Part shown: piece after piece, positions 30,001 through 38,198 of the stretch
How positions within the stretch are numbered: position 1 is the stretch's first letter
Layout: each line of letters starts with the position of its first letter
Origin: Protonemura montana
Taxonomy: Eukaryota; Arthropoda; Insecta; Plecoptera; Nemouridae
Assembly (NCBI GenBank): GCA_947568835.1
Contig: OX387603.1
Coordinates: 18,562,651 to 18,626,650 of the forward strand
Direction of reading: 5' to 3'
Length of the DNA stretch: 64,000 nucleotides
Program-made: the position numbers and the translations under genes
The notes under the pieces: generated by a model
What the model was told of the DNA's origin: nothing
The model's database searches: none
The model's input: the letters and a program-made list of their open reading frames with translations, nothing else

Positions 30001-33000
30001 GCAAAATTTTAAACCAGTTGTTTCATACGCGTGTTAAGTCAGCATGAAGGAGGCTGGAACCTCGTTATTCTGTTTTGCTGTTAGCATTATATCATTTTTT
30101 AAATATTGTGATTTTACAATTTTTATAAATTGATTGTCGAGGTGGATTCGATTTTGAAATCAGATTCTAGCCGATGTCGAATCACAGTTTTCGTTAGTTA
30201 ATTAAAGATGTTACAGGACGTTTAACAGTTGAGCAGTTCGTTAAAACTATTTATTTCAGTTTCACTCTCGGGAGCTCCTCGATAACATTCGTTTTGACAA
30301 TACGCAACCCGACATCTACCTAAAACTGGGGATACAAAATCTTACGTGGTCAGACTTTTGGGGATTTAGATCTATTCCAAAAAAATCTAAAAATAAATCA
30401 GTACTTAGAGGAAGGATGAGCTAAAGGTTGTTTATATTTCTTCATCGAGCTTATGGTGTCGTCACGTTGAGTCCTCAAAAACTCTTCGCTTCTTTGCCTT
30501 TTAAAATATCAAATTTTTTACTATTGACACATTCTTCCTTAACACATTTTTGTTATTATTTTTTTTTTTTTGAGACAGGAATCATTTTGCGGCGTCTTTT
30601 CTCCTAACGAGTGCAAATCTTAAATCAACCCTTATCACTAGGGGATTAAACGGTTTGTGCAATCTTAAGATGGCTTGTACAGGAATTGCGGACTCCACGA
30701 GTAATGATGCATAATGGTCCAATATGTGCCCATGAGGTCTTAGATCATGCAAGGGTAATGGCACAGTTTTCTCACCGCTCGAAGATAGGTACAGGCTATT
30801 AGCTGAGAGCGCTCAGCCATTTCTCTGCCCCGGGGGTTGAGACGAATATTTCGTAACAGCTGCACTAAATCCTATTTCCGGGTGAACAAAAATAAAGTAA
30901 AAAGTAAAATGTGCTCGTTATGCACACATGGTTTTTGTTACTTCAAAGTTTAATGTTCTTTGTAAAACAGTCTTGAACGAAATGGATGGTACCTATACCT
31001 CGGCAACTACCATTAAGCAATAAACTTATAAAAAAATATATATGAGTTTCTTATATGTCGTAATGTGTTGTGACTGTACAGAAGCTGTGACCTCTGACCT
31101 GTCAACTGAAATGCGGTCGCCTTTGACATAGCCATTACAGATTGTTTTCTCAATGCTGGCAGCGTTTACACACCCTCAACTCAACTTCATTAGCTTTAAT
31201 TCACCCATTATCTTACCTGGATCACACATGCTCTGCCACGAAACCAAACTACTATACAATTTGCATCACGAATTATTCGCCGTCATTGATTAAATTTAAT
31301 GATGATGAATGATTTGCAGCGATGGGAATATCTACTCGTTTAAAAATAAAGTCTTAAGTGAGAAAAGCTCGGATAAAAGTGCTTTTCATCCGATAAGCAT
31401 TAGATCCATCGATGCATTTTCCATGTTTTCGGTCATAGCATTTTCGGCGCGCGAATATCAATTCCATCAGGACTCATTCACCGTTGTGTCTCGTAAAAAA
31501 ATGTAAATACAAGCTTTTAAAAAAACCGGAAAATCACTGAGAAACTTGTTCGAGTCGATACTGCGTGGCTGCTGAGTTCAGCGAATCGAAATTTCGCTTC
31601 GCTAACTGATTTAAGGGTCTAGGGAGTACTCTTTTTCCTCCTCGCGCTAGGTGAGGTTATGAGGTTTGTTTTTTTTTATTGTAAAAGATGGCTTGTTGGC
31701 TGATGGTCGGCTCGTGTTTGCATGGTAGGTGCGTCGGCTGGTGCTTGCCGAAGACACTAAACTCAAGCAAAACGGAACTCTTTGCGTAAGACGTCGCACT
31801 ACGTATAGACATCGGCCCCACGGGGTTGACCCTATTTGCGGGGGGTTGGGGTGAGGAGAAGAGTGTTGGATAACGGTGCGAAGGGTGGAAAACAATCACC
31901 CAGACCTTTGTGCGAGTAGAGACATTTGGGCAATTAATCAGTTTTAACTGCTCAAGTCAAGTGACGAGTGCAAATATAAGAGTTGTTGATTTATTGTGTA
32001 AGTGAATTGGTTGTTATATTTGTTGAATACCGACGTTGGTGTCAAGAGAAGTCAAAGTGACCCAAATTGTCAGAAACGAAAATGTGAATAATTGCGGTTT
32101 GCAAAGTCATACCCGACGCGTTCTTGTGCACACATTTGGTATTCCAAGGACCACAATTCAAACATCTTACGCCACTATTCCTAGTCTAGACACCCACTGT
32201 TAGGAGATAAGACTTCTTGGATGTTCACAAAGAAGTTCAGTGCAGAACGGAAGTACCTATCTCCAGATGTGGAGAGAATTATAGATGACGTAATATCGCT
32301 TTTCCAGTTTTGTAATGAAATCAAAGTTACCAGTAATTGAATAATTCAGCGAATTTCTTTTATTCTCTCATTCTTTTCTATCCCTCACTTGCTTTACTGA
32401 CTAATCAAATAATGAAATCGATTTTCCTCGGTTCGAATCTCATCTTTGGTCTGCGAGTCGCGGCTGATTCCCAAGTGTTTCGTGATTTAATTTTTAACTT
32501 TTGAGAGTCAGCGGTAAATGAGGGCTTCTCAAGATGTTATTACCCCGATCGGCAAGGGTGAAGCACTCGGTACAGCTACTGCATTGCTCAGTGAATTGAA
32601 CATTGAAACGTTCAAATCTCCAGCCCCAACCAATTCCTGCTGAGAGGAGAAAATACGTATCGCAACTGTGTGGATAGCTGGAAAGGAAATAAAAACAAAA
32701 ATATTCTCTTTTCTATCACATGCGAATGAAATTCGTTGGCCGGAAAATTATTTATTTCACCAAATTCGTTCACTCTAGTTTTTGCGAAGTCGGCTTGCAA
32801 ATTAGTTGGCACCCAATTTAAAATCAATGTAATAAACGTTTTAAAACCTAGAAATGGATCAGTTTTTATTACCAGTTGATTTTGTTTCAAACTAAAAGTC
32901 AGATTGCAAAAGCCTCGGGGGAGTTATCAAGGCGTTCGTCTAGAGAAGTGGGTCTGGCTGTAGCGTCTTAGGTCCTCTTCGTCTCCGACTAGGAGATGAA

Positions 33001-34498
33001 ATGGGCTGTGAAGAGCAACTAGCCCGCGCTCGGCATCGCACAGGATGTCTTTGATGGGCGCTTATCAGCGGCAATTACGAGCACGCTTTCGCAAATGATT
33101 GTAAAATATGAGCAATCCAGATTGAACTTGTTTACTTTGTCGTAGTTAAAAATTATGATAAGAATGCAAGATAGTACTATTTTAAAATCTTGAAACATTT
33201 TTTTTTCTATGTTGAATTGCTAATTTGCTATTTTGTCAATGAATGCCTAATTAAATTGTGATTGTTTTTGGAGATAAAAGTCTGTTAGAAAAAGCGTAAT
33301 TTCCTTTCAATCGCAGTGACAACACATTAGTGAGATTGATCTGTTTTTTTCCAGCCTGTTGTATCGACCTCGAAACTACTACCGCTTTGATGGGGTAAAT
33401 TTCCGTCCCATGTTGTGAAAATAGAAATGTACCAACTGCTGAGATAAGATGTACTATATTTATCTGCGTCGCGTTTTATTTTATTGCACTATGCACAGAC
33501 ATTTGATTAATCTATCAAATGTTATACACATTGCCAAGTCATATTGATTTTGCAATATGAATAACCTTATTCTGAACTTCGACACTTTGCATTCACCAAA
33601 CAAACAACAAAAAAAACAGAAGCACTAAAAACAAATTTAATATCAACTTGTATTAGAAATTGTGTTCGCATGCATACTAAATCACAGCATTGTGACTTGT
33701 AAGAAATATTACCGTCTAAGGTTCGGCAGTTTCAAAATTAACAATTTACAGTCTTTGTGTTAGTCAAAATTATGCAAAGTTTAAGTGATATATCCTGAAT
33801 TACAATATGACATTTTATAGTCGACCATAAATAAACTCTCGCATGTGTAGGTGTCGTGCGGTGTGTACTTGCGTAAAACACACGCACTCTAACACGCACT
33901 GTGTATACCTCTAGCGAAACAGCTGATAACGCGGCTTGACGCACGTACGACCACGTGGGGATCGAAAATCATCAATCACAATTTGATGCTAAATCGAAAC
34001 TTGCCGGCAGGCCAATTAAATGGAGTACGCAGTCGTAATATACCAAAACATGTGACTTGTCAATTCAAAGTTCATTATTATGTATTTAAATAGTCATACT
34101 TGAGCCAAAGCTAAGTTGACAAGAGTTCAGATTTTTTAAATCAACGCTTAGAAACATTTTTGAATATGAAATACAAAATTTCAGCCCTTTGGCAACTTTT
34201 TTTTTCGTTATTAAAAACGTTTAAAATCTGAATAATTGCCACTTTTTGAAACAATTTTAAGAGTACCGTCAAAAATAATAGATTTTGACTTGTCTGTTTT
34301 TTTTTTTTAAATATCCTTACTTTTTCTCAAACTAAAACAGTGAAGAGTCTAAAAAGATATCAGCGAGCATGACCCACTTACCTTCCGTCGGTGCTTGTAG
34401 TTGATCGCGTTTATCTGCGTTGACATGACATAGACGAGCAAGATCGTGAGCGAGGAGAGCAGAGCGACGCGTAGCACCCGCCACTTCTTCCTCCTCAT
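1..34498 (-). CDS. Polypeptide N-acetylgalactosaminyltransferase (GALNT/pgant family, GT27), 5' five exons, runs off left edge
   Basis: Golgi type II enzyme that starts mucin-type O-glycosylation by moving GalNAc from UDP-GalNAc to Ser/Thr. Coding exons in reading order: 34382-34498, 3974-4161, 897-998, 533-600, 1-136. All junctions are GT-AG and phases agree (117+188+102+68+136 nt; about 204 residues). Residues 1-39 give a basic MRRKKWR start followed by one hydrophobic anchor (about 11-25). Exon 2 carries the family pattern HAFNLVNSDRL and LLPDTRH. Exon 3 carries VVIAFHNEARSTLLRTV, exon 4 EIILVDDFSDD (residues 148-158), and exon 5 QGLIAARNLGA and FLDS plus the first two bases of a His codon, the start of the DxH metal site. 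The rest of the catalytic domain and the ricin-type lectin domain lie outside the window. The subfamily is not certain; the motifs recall GALNT11/pgant35A. A further in-phase exon in the 30-kb first intron cannot be excluded, since both flanking exons meet at phase 0. Confidence 0.93.
328..349. repeat. Poly(C) tract of 22 bases
   Basis: Uninterrupted run of 22 C on the + strand, in the GALNT intron between exons 4 and 5. In the pre-mRNA (minus strand) it reads as 22 G, which could form a G-quadruplex or pair with the C tract encoded at 858-881. Confidence 0.97.
858..881. repeat. Poly(G) tract of 24 bases
   Basis: Uninterrupted run of 24 G on the + strand, 13 bases from the GALNT exon 3 donor at 895-896. 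In the pre-mRNA it reads as 24 C and is complementary to the G tract encoded at 328-349. Length in the assembly may be imprecise because homopolymers are hard to sequence. Confidence 0.97.
999..3973 (-). other. GALNT intron 2, non-coding
   Basis: About 3 kb between coding exons 2 and 3 of the GalNAc-transferase gene. I found no further exon here; reading frames in it lack recognisable motifs. It holds a possible LINE 3' end near 1441-1560 and is otherwise AT-rich unique sequence. Confidence 0.7.
1441..1560 (-). repeat. Possible non-LTR (LINE) 3' end
   Basis: Read on the minus strand, a stretch with GCACTAGCCTGCTACAAATA leads into an AATAAAATAAATAAAATA-type tail, as seen at 3' ends of some Jockey/RTE-type LINEs. 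No coding remnant is visible, so the assignment rests on the tail only. Confidence 0.3.
6700..7090. other. GC-richer pocket in GALNT intron 1
   Basis: Contrasts with the AT-rich surroundings and contains several CpG-bearing words, including GGCGCGCCG and CACGTGGCGCGC. No coding potential that I can support. It could be a regulatory element; this is inference from composition only. Confidence 0.25.
9040..9500. other. GC-richer pocket with CGTCGG-type short repeats
   Basis: Contains a short run of GTCGGC-like units around 9288-9310 and a local rise in CpG. Open frames on both strands overlap it but resemble no known protein. A regulatory island or an alternative first exon are possibilities, neither shown. 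Confidence 0.2.
10830..11171 (+). mobile_element. MITE-like element, family M1, copy 1
   Basis: About 340 bp, aligned by eye with four other copies in the window. It shares the terminal block CCCGCGAGAGAAGA, an inner ACCAAC(T)CA-type block, a GATTTTAGTGGCGGGAT-like block, the centre CTTGGCACGACAAAAG, and a distal block resembling CGAAACGACCGGTGGCGCC. The ends are imperfect inverted repeats and abut TA dinucleotides, suggesting a TA target duplication. No coding capacity. Exact ends are approximate. Confidence 0.65.
13072..13104. repeat. (CA)n microsatellite with CG interruptions
   Basis: Run of about 15 CA units broken by two GCA variants, in GALNT intron 1. Confidence 0.95.
14838..14990 (-). 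repeat. Possible LINE 3' end with (ATTGA)n tail
   Basis: On the minus strand, AATAAATTATACATTG is followed by repeated ATTGA units ending near 14838, a tail style used by some LINE clades in place of poly(A). No reverse transcriptase remnant is visible upstream, so this would be a heavily 5'-truncated copy. Confidence 0.4.
18011..18251 (+). mobile_element. MITE-like element, family M1, copy 2 (internally deleted)
   Basis: Matches the other M1 copies over CAGCATTGCTACCAA, GATTTTAGTGCCAGGATTTC and the distal CACCCCGAAACGACCGGT block, and ends in a TCTCTCGCTGAACGG terminus. It lacks roughly 80 bases of the centre that other copies have. The left end is poorly conserved. Confidence 0.6.
18833..19155 (+). 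mobile_element. MITE-like element, family M1, copy 3
   Basis: Nearly full-length copy 580 bp from copy 2, in the same orientation. Contains GAGAGAAGATACCAGCCCAA at the left, the CTCTTGGCACGACAAAAGTA centre, and CGAAACGACCGGTGGCGCC followed by TCTCTCCCTGGACGGAG at the right. Ends are approximate, abutting TA. Confidence 0.65.
20526..20581. repeat. SINE-like fragment related to 24306-24411
   Basis: The right part (about 20543-20581) matches 24373-24411 in direct orientation, sharing AGTGTTCATAATAA and flanking bases. The left part (20526-20539) matches 24358-24371 in inverted orientation over 14 bases. The two pieces therefore look like a rearranged copy of the same element. Confidence 0.5.
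21376..21470 (+). repeat. tRNA-derived SINE head (fragment)
   Basis: Contains an A-box-like AGTGCAGTGGACTATTACGC and, about 45 bases on, a B-box-like GGGTTCGATCCTCG, the spacing of a tRNA promoter. It does not fold into a clean cloverleaf and is best read as a decayed tRNA-derived SINE 5' region. Confidence 0.45.
21497..21523. repeat. (CA)n microsatellite
   Basis: CA units interrupted by AAA, directly downstream of the tRNA-like SINE head. Confidence 0.9.
22740..22759. repeat. Poly(A) tract of 20 bases
   Basis: Uninterrupted run of A. It could be the tail of a retroposed sequence, but the sequence before it shows no recognisable SINE or LINE. Confidence 0.9.
23846..23864. repeat. Poly(C) tract C12-G-C6
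   Basis: C-rich homopolymer inside a GC-richer pocket of GALNT intron 1. Confidence 0.95.
24306..24411 (+). repeat. tRNA-derived SINE head with short tail
   Basis: GTAGCTCAATGGGTTAGAGC is a good A box with a foldable D arm, and GGGATTCGAGTCCCC is a B box with a pairing T stem. The first and last seven bases of the tRNA-like part pair (with G-U wobbles). The anticodon stem is poor and there is no credible decoding loop, so a working tRNA is unlikely. The 3' part (24373-24411) is shared with 20543-20581, which marks it as a repeat. Confidence 0.6.
24552..24859 (+). repeat. SINE body related to the 5S-headed SINE at 26331, 5'-truncated
   Basis: Matches 26443-26770 through the whole body: TACAGCAACTTCATTCGCCTT, the CTTCAGAAGGGACGTTAAACC block, GGCTAGGTTAGGTTCATCAT, ATTAGACCAG and GTCAAAACGGTGC. 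It has a B-box-like GTGTTCGAATCCTG. The 5S-like head is absent. Confidence 0.7.
26331..26776 (+). repeat. 5S-rRNA-derived SINE, near full length
   Basis: The first 107 bases follow 5S rRNA: CATCGGTTCTCGTGAGGTCA, CCAAAGTTAAGCAACAC (5S A box) and TTGGATGGGTGACCA (5S C box). The body has the CTTCGGAAGGAACGCTAAACC block, which recalls the conserved central domain of widely shared animal SINEs, then GTCAAAACGGTGCGTCGTTA and an AATCAATCAATCA tail. A 5S-headed SINE fits the SINE3 class, transcribed by RNA polymerase III from an internal promoter. Family name cannot be given from the bases alone. Confidence 0.8.
29172..29272. repeat. Long inverted repeat (hairpin), 38-bp arms, 25-base loop
   Basis: Left arm 29172-29209 and right arm 29235-29272 are reverse complements with one mismatch, which is a G-U wobble in one RNA orientation. 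The loop itself contains the palindrome ATTGCTTAGCAAT. It lies in GALNT intron 1. It could be a foldback element, a hairpin-RNA source, or a young miRNA-like locus. Confidence 0.95.
30560..30912 (+). repeat. Possible non-LTR element 3' end
   Basis: A moderately GC-rich block ends in GGGTGAACAAAAATAAAGTA followed by an A-rich AAAAGTAAAA tail, the look of a LINE 3' end. There is no coding remnant or second copy in the window to confirm it. Confidence 0.3.
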
Positions 34499-35253
34499 GC
34501 TACCGCTGCCACCAACGGACTGACTCGCTCATTGCGTCCCGACCTCCATAGAAGCGCCGGTACTCAGTCTACGGCTCAGTCAGTCTCACCCAGTCTCACC
34601 TGTCCTGGCTGGCTGCAGCAAAAGAATAACGTCAGGGCTGTCAAGAGGGTGGCAAGAGGGGAGGTACACGACTCGGCAGAGATTCTCATTAAAAACAGCG
34701 TCATTGAATTTTGTCGATAAGTATTGTTGTGCGTTTTTTTTATTCTTGCCTCGTCGTCGAGAAATTCAGTTTCTAGTTCATTGCGTGCAAGATTGACATT
34801 GATTGGTATAACTTTTTAATCACAAGTTGGAGGCGTCGTGACTGCTGAGTTGGTTGATGGGATTTTAAGTCAATGTGAAATGAATAGCTCTTTAATTGGG
34901 AATTTTAATTGGTTTTTGAAAAGTTGCGAGAAAATTGAGTTGCATCTGTTATAGGCTATGGTATGAATTTATTGGAGAAGGCGAGACGAGGAGGAATGCT
35001 AACTTTATAATTATGAATAAAATGAGATGCAATGGAATTTTTTTGTTTCTTGAGGTCGGTATCAATCTTTCGCAGCATAATATTAAGTCATTTTATTGAG
35101 ATTTCAGGAAAATAACTCCCAACTGCTTTCTCGAATGATTGCCGCTTTCCGATTCAAAAGCGGTGAATTGGATTGGTTGTCTTTTTAACCAATCGTAACT
35201 AAGATAGCGTTGGTAAAGATTTTGTTGATCGTCGGCACGTGCTGTCGATCAAA
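34499..35253. promoter_or_regulatory. Head-to-head promoter region of GALNT and EXOSC2
   Basis: The two start codons are 755 bp apart and diverge, so both promoters lie here. There is no TATA box at a convincing position. Two CCAAT boxes form a palindrome, GATTGGTT at 35171-35178 and AACCAATC at 35187-35194, 60-83 bases before the EXOSC2 ATG; CCAAT is the NF-Y site and is common in TATA-less divergent promoters. The GALNT side is GC-richer and has repeated CAGTCTCACC units near 34581-34600. Confidence 0.7.
34500..34549 (-). other. Two short upstream ORFs in the GALNT leader
   Basis: On the minus strand, ATG at 34549 opens a 6-codon frame ending in TGA at 34531-34529. ATG at 34532 opens a 10-codon frame whose TAG (34502-34500) ends one base before the main ATG at 34498. 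They matter only if transcription starts upstream of 34549, which the sequence does not show. Confidence 0.5.
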
Positions 35254-37236
35254 ATGTCTAAAAACATATTTATTCGACTAGCAAGTCAACGAATTGATAG
35301 TACATTACCTTCAACATCTTCAGAACGTCCTCCTCGAATTTATACTCCGGGTGAAGTTATTGTAACAGATCAAGGTGACTTTATGAGGTAAGCTGCCACT
35401 TTTAATTTTAGGTTATGGTACACCTACATCCCATAGGTAACCCTTCTAACAATTCCCTTATCTTGTTTTTAGAGGACATGGAACATATGAAGACGAGCCT
35501 TCTCTCAAATCATCTGTTTGTGGTGTGGTAGAAAAAGTAAACAAAGTTATTCTCCTTCATCCGTTGAAGAGTCGCTACAATGGTGAGATTGGTGACGTTG
35601 TTGTTGGTAGAGTTACCGAAGTACAACAGAAACGATGGAAGATTGACACAAATGCCAGATTGGATTCAATACTTTTATTGTCATCTGTTAATTTACCTGG
35701 AGGCGAATTGGTGAGAATTTTGCTTCTTGGATGCTGTTTAATGATTGGTTTGAATTGGTGCCTATCCTCTAACAGATTGAACACCTGTTGATTCTGAATC
35801 TTCATTTTCAGCGTCGTAGATCAGCAGAAGATGAACAGATGATGCGAAAGTACCTTCAAGAAGGTGATCTGATCAGTGCAGAAGTTCAAGATATGTATAG
35901 TGATGGTTCATTGTCACTTTACACTAGAAGTTTGAAGTATGGCAAGGTATGTTTCCCAAAAAAAAATTGTTCTTATTTTGCTTATTTTATTTATCTATCA
36001 TTTTATAGTGGAAGTATTGGACTAAACTATTTTGGTCTTGTATTGCTAAGTGTCTTTTGTTGTTAGTCAAACTTTTTATCAAACTTTTTTTTCAGTTGTC
36101 CCAAGGAGTTCTTGTAAAGGTGTTACCGTCTCTCATAAAGCGACGAAAAACTCACTTTCACAGTCTGCCGTGTGGCGCCAAAGTGATCCTTGGAAATAAT
36201 GGATTTATCTGGATCAGTCCATTGACTGTGGAAGAAGAGGCATCTGGAGGATTCACACAGAACTTGAGACAGGTGCACATAATTGCTAGTTATGAGACAA
36301 TTTTAAATTTGTTTAAGTTTTATTTGGTATAATTATTGGTAGATTTAATGGTAAATAGTGGTCAGCTCATCTAGGGTACAGGCTTTTCTTTAAAGCACAG
36401 GCCTTGCCATCAGGGTCCTGAAAGTGATAAAATTTTGCACTACAGGCAAACATTTTTAATAATATTTTAATACCCAGCATGGGGTAGATGCAAACTTTTC
36501 TGACTGCTGCAAATCAGCTGGTTATTCAGATTGCCAACTTTAAGAATATAAAACAATGTACTCTCTTCCGGGGCCTTGCAGTCAAACCCCTAGATCTCCC
36601 AAGGAAGAAAAAAAAATCCAGGCTGCAAGCTAGAGGCAATGCTGCAGCACTACAGCACTATAGCACAAACCTCCCCTGCTGACTATTACATCTACCAATT
36701 TCCGGAGTTATACCAAATTTGTTTATTACATTTAAGGATCACTATGTTATTCTTGAAAAAACTTCCAAGGGTGTGTTTCTGCTTTATTTGACAGGCTGTC
36801 CCACATGCCGAGCGAGCAGTGATCGCTCGTCTGCGTAACTGTATCCTCGCGCTGGCCAACAGCAAGCTTCTTATCTTTGACACGAGCATACTCTACGCCT
36901 TTGAGGAGTCTCAACGTTATACGGTACGCTGAAATTCCAACAAAGCCAATGCGAGTTAACGTTGAAAGATAGTCTATCTACTTGTGTCTCTCTGCATGAG
37001 TTCAACCCTAGCCAGGACTCGATTTCTTGCAAATTTGCTAGTGCAATTTACAAGATGCTGGAGAGAGAGACATAATGTATGTAATGCATGTATGCATGTA
37101 TTATAACCTTATTTTCTTGCACAATCTGTGAATTTTTTCCCGTTTGTTGCAGGTGTCAGAGCTGCTTTTGCCCGAACCGATGCTCGAAGTTGCTTCACGA
37201 ACTCAACAGCGACTAGGTCAGCTGGAAGATATATAG
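35254..37236 (+). CDS. EXOSC2: Exosome complex component RRP4 (EXOSC2)
   Basis: Cap subunit of the RNA exosome, the nuclear and cytoplasmic 3'-5' RNA decay and processing machine; it binds RNA at the entry pore and has no catalytic site. Exons: 35254-35387, 35473-35710, 35812-35946, 36096-36272, 36795-36923, 37153-37236; total 897 nt, 298 aa, close to the human length of 293. Residues 1-60 are the N-terminal domain (TPGEVIV, GHGTY). An S1-type domain follows (about 65-165; GEIGDVVVGRV, WKID, LQEGDLISAEVQ, GSLSLYTRSLKYGKL). The KH-type domain (about 170-240) has CGAKVILGNNGFIWI at 195-209. All junctions are GT-AG with consistent phase. The gene is divergent from GALNT and convergent with the ZP gene. 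It looks complete and intact. Confidence 0.97.
36273..36794 (+). other. EXOSC2 intron 4, non-coding
   Basis: A 522-base intron, longer than its neighbours. I see no repeat family or exon in it; it has a short CAGCACTACAGCACTATAGC stretch near 36645. Confidence 0.8.
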
Positions 37237-37279
37237 CAGCGTTCTATGAACTCTGGCTTTCTTAAATATTTTTGAATCT

Positions 37280-37285
37280 AATAAA
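37280..37285 (+). terminator. EXOSC2 polyadenylation signal
   Basis: AATAAA lies 44 bases after the EXOSC2 stop codon, in an AT-rich 3' flank, and is followed by T/GT-rich sequence. The short 3' UTR suits a housekeeping gene. Confidence 0.75.
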
Positions 37286-38198
37286 ACACTTTTTCTTCAA
37301 TTAACAATGGGTGTAGAGCACATTATTTACATTATATTTATACCTCTATCTGCTACATATGTAAAATGATCTTGACAAAACTTGCTTTATGGAGAAATTG
37401 CAAAGGAGATCTTGATTTAATCTCACCATTTTGAGAAAATGGATCTTGGGCCTAAGAACAGAGTGGCTATGTAAAAACTAATACAAAATGTTTCTCTTTT
37501 CATACTGTTTATTTTTTGAAAAAGATATAAATATTACAAGGTAGCAAGTAAGTAGAAAACAGATTGTTTTATGTACATCAGGTATTCTTTCTTAAATAAT
37601 AGCAGGTAGGTAACCGCAGTGAAATAGTTAGCTTAGATTCTATTTGTGATTGAGGTTCAATCATCCCGTTCACCAAATTCCCGTTGCCAGATACCCCATT
37701 GTGATTGTGCGATCGAGAGACAACAAATAGTTTACTCTCAGGCTCGACAATCAGATCCACTAAAGAAGTCGAATCAACTGAGATATGTGGCATTTTTCAT
37801 ATAAATTAATCGCTAAAGTCCCTATCCTTCAATTTGAACACAACTTCAAAGTCTCTTCAAGCGGAAACTCGAGGTTGAATACTAATCCGTAATGCATCGG
37901 TTTCAAAAACCGAAGAATTGGGTCTTTAAATTAAACTTCGAATATCTTCACAACATAAATTAGATAAGATCGATTCGATGTAAAATAATAATACTATTTC
38001 GTTTAGTCACCAGGTAAAGCTGTCGCAATGCATGTAGCATAATAGTAGCCATGTTTTGTTAAGAGTGTCTTTAAGCGCGGGTATGTTAAGTATTATTTCC
38101 GTTAATACCCAGGCTCGTGAACACGGGTAGCGCCACGCAAATCACTGGGTTCAGTCGTATCACAAGCGTCCGAATCATAGCGTTGAAATGCTGTGCGC
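37286..38198. other. Convergent 3' flank of EXOSC2 and the ZP gene
   Basis: Holds the 3' UTR of the minus-strand ZP gene. The nearest canonical minus-strand AATAAA that I see is at 37508-37513 (about 690 bases past its stop). No independent gene is supported here. Confidence 0.5.

Larger units (their letters stand above)
4162..34381 (-). other. GALNT intron 1 (30 kb), repeat-bearing, no gene recognised
   Basis: The interval between the anchor-coding exon and exon 2 of the GalNAc-transferase. It contains three MITE-like copies, SINE pieces, a long hairpin, microsatellites and possible LINE 3' ends, listed separately. The open frames inside are short (all under 150 codons) and show no domain, signal peptide or exon-like splice context that I can support. 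Several GC-richer pockets (about 6700-7090, 9040-9500, 22200-22400, 23720-23960) stand out from the AT-rich background and could be enhancers or alternative promoters, but nothing in the bases proves it. Confidence 0.7.
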
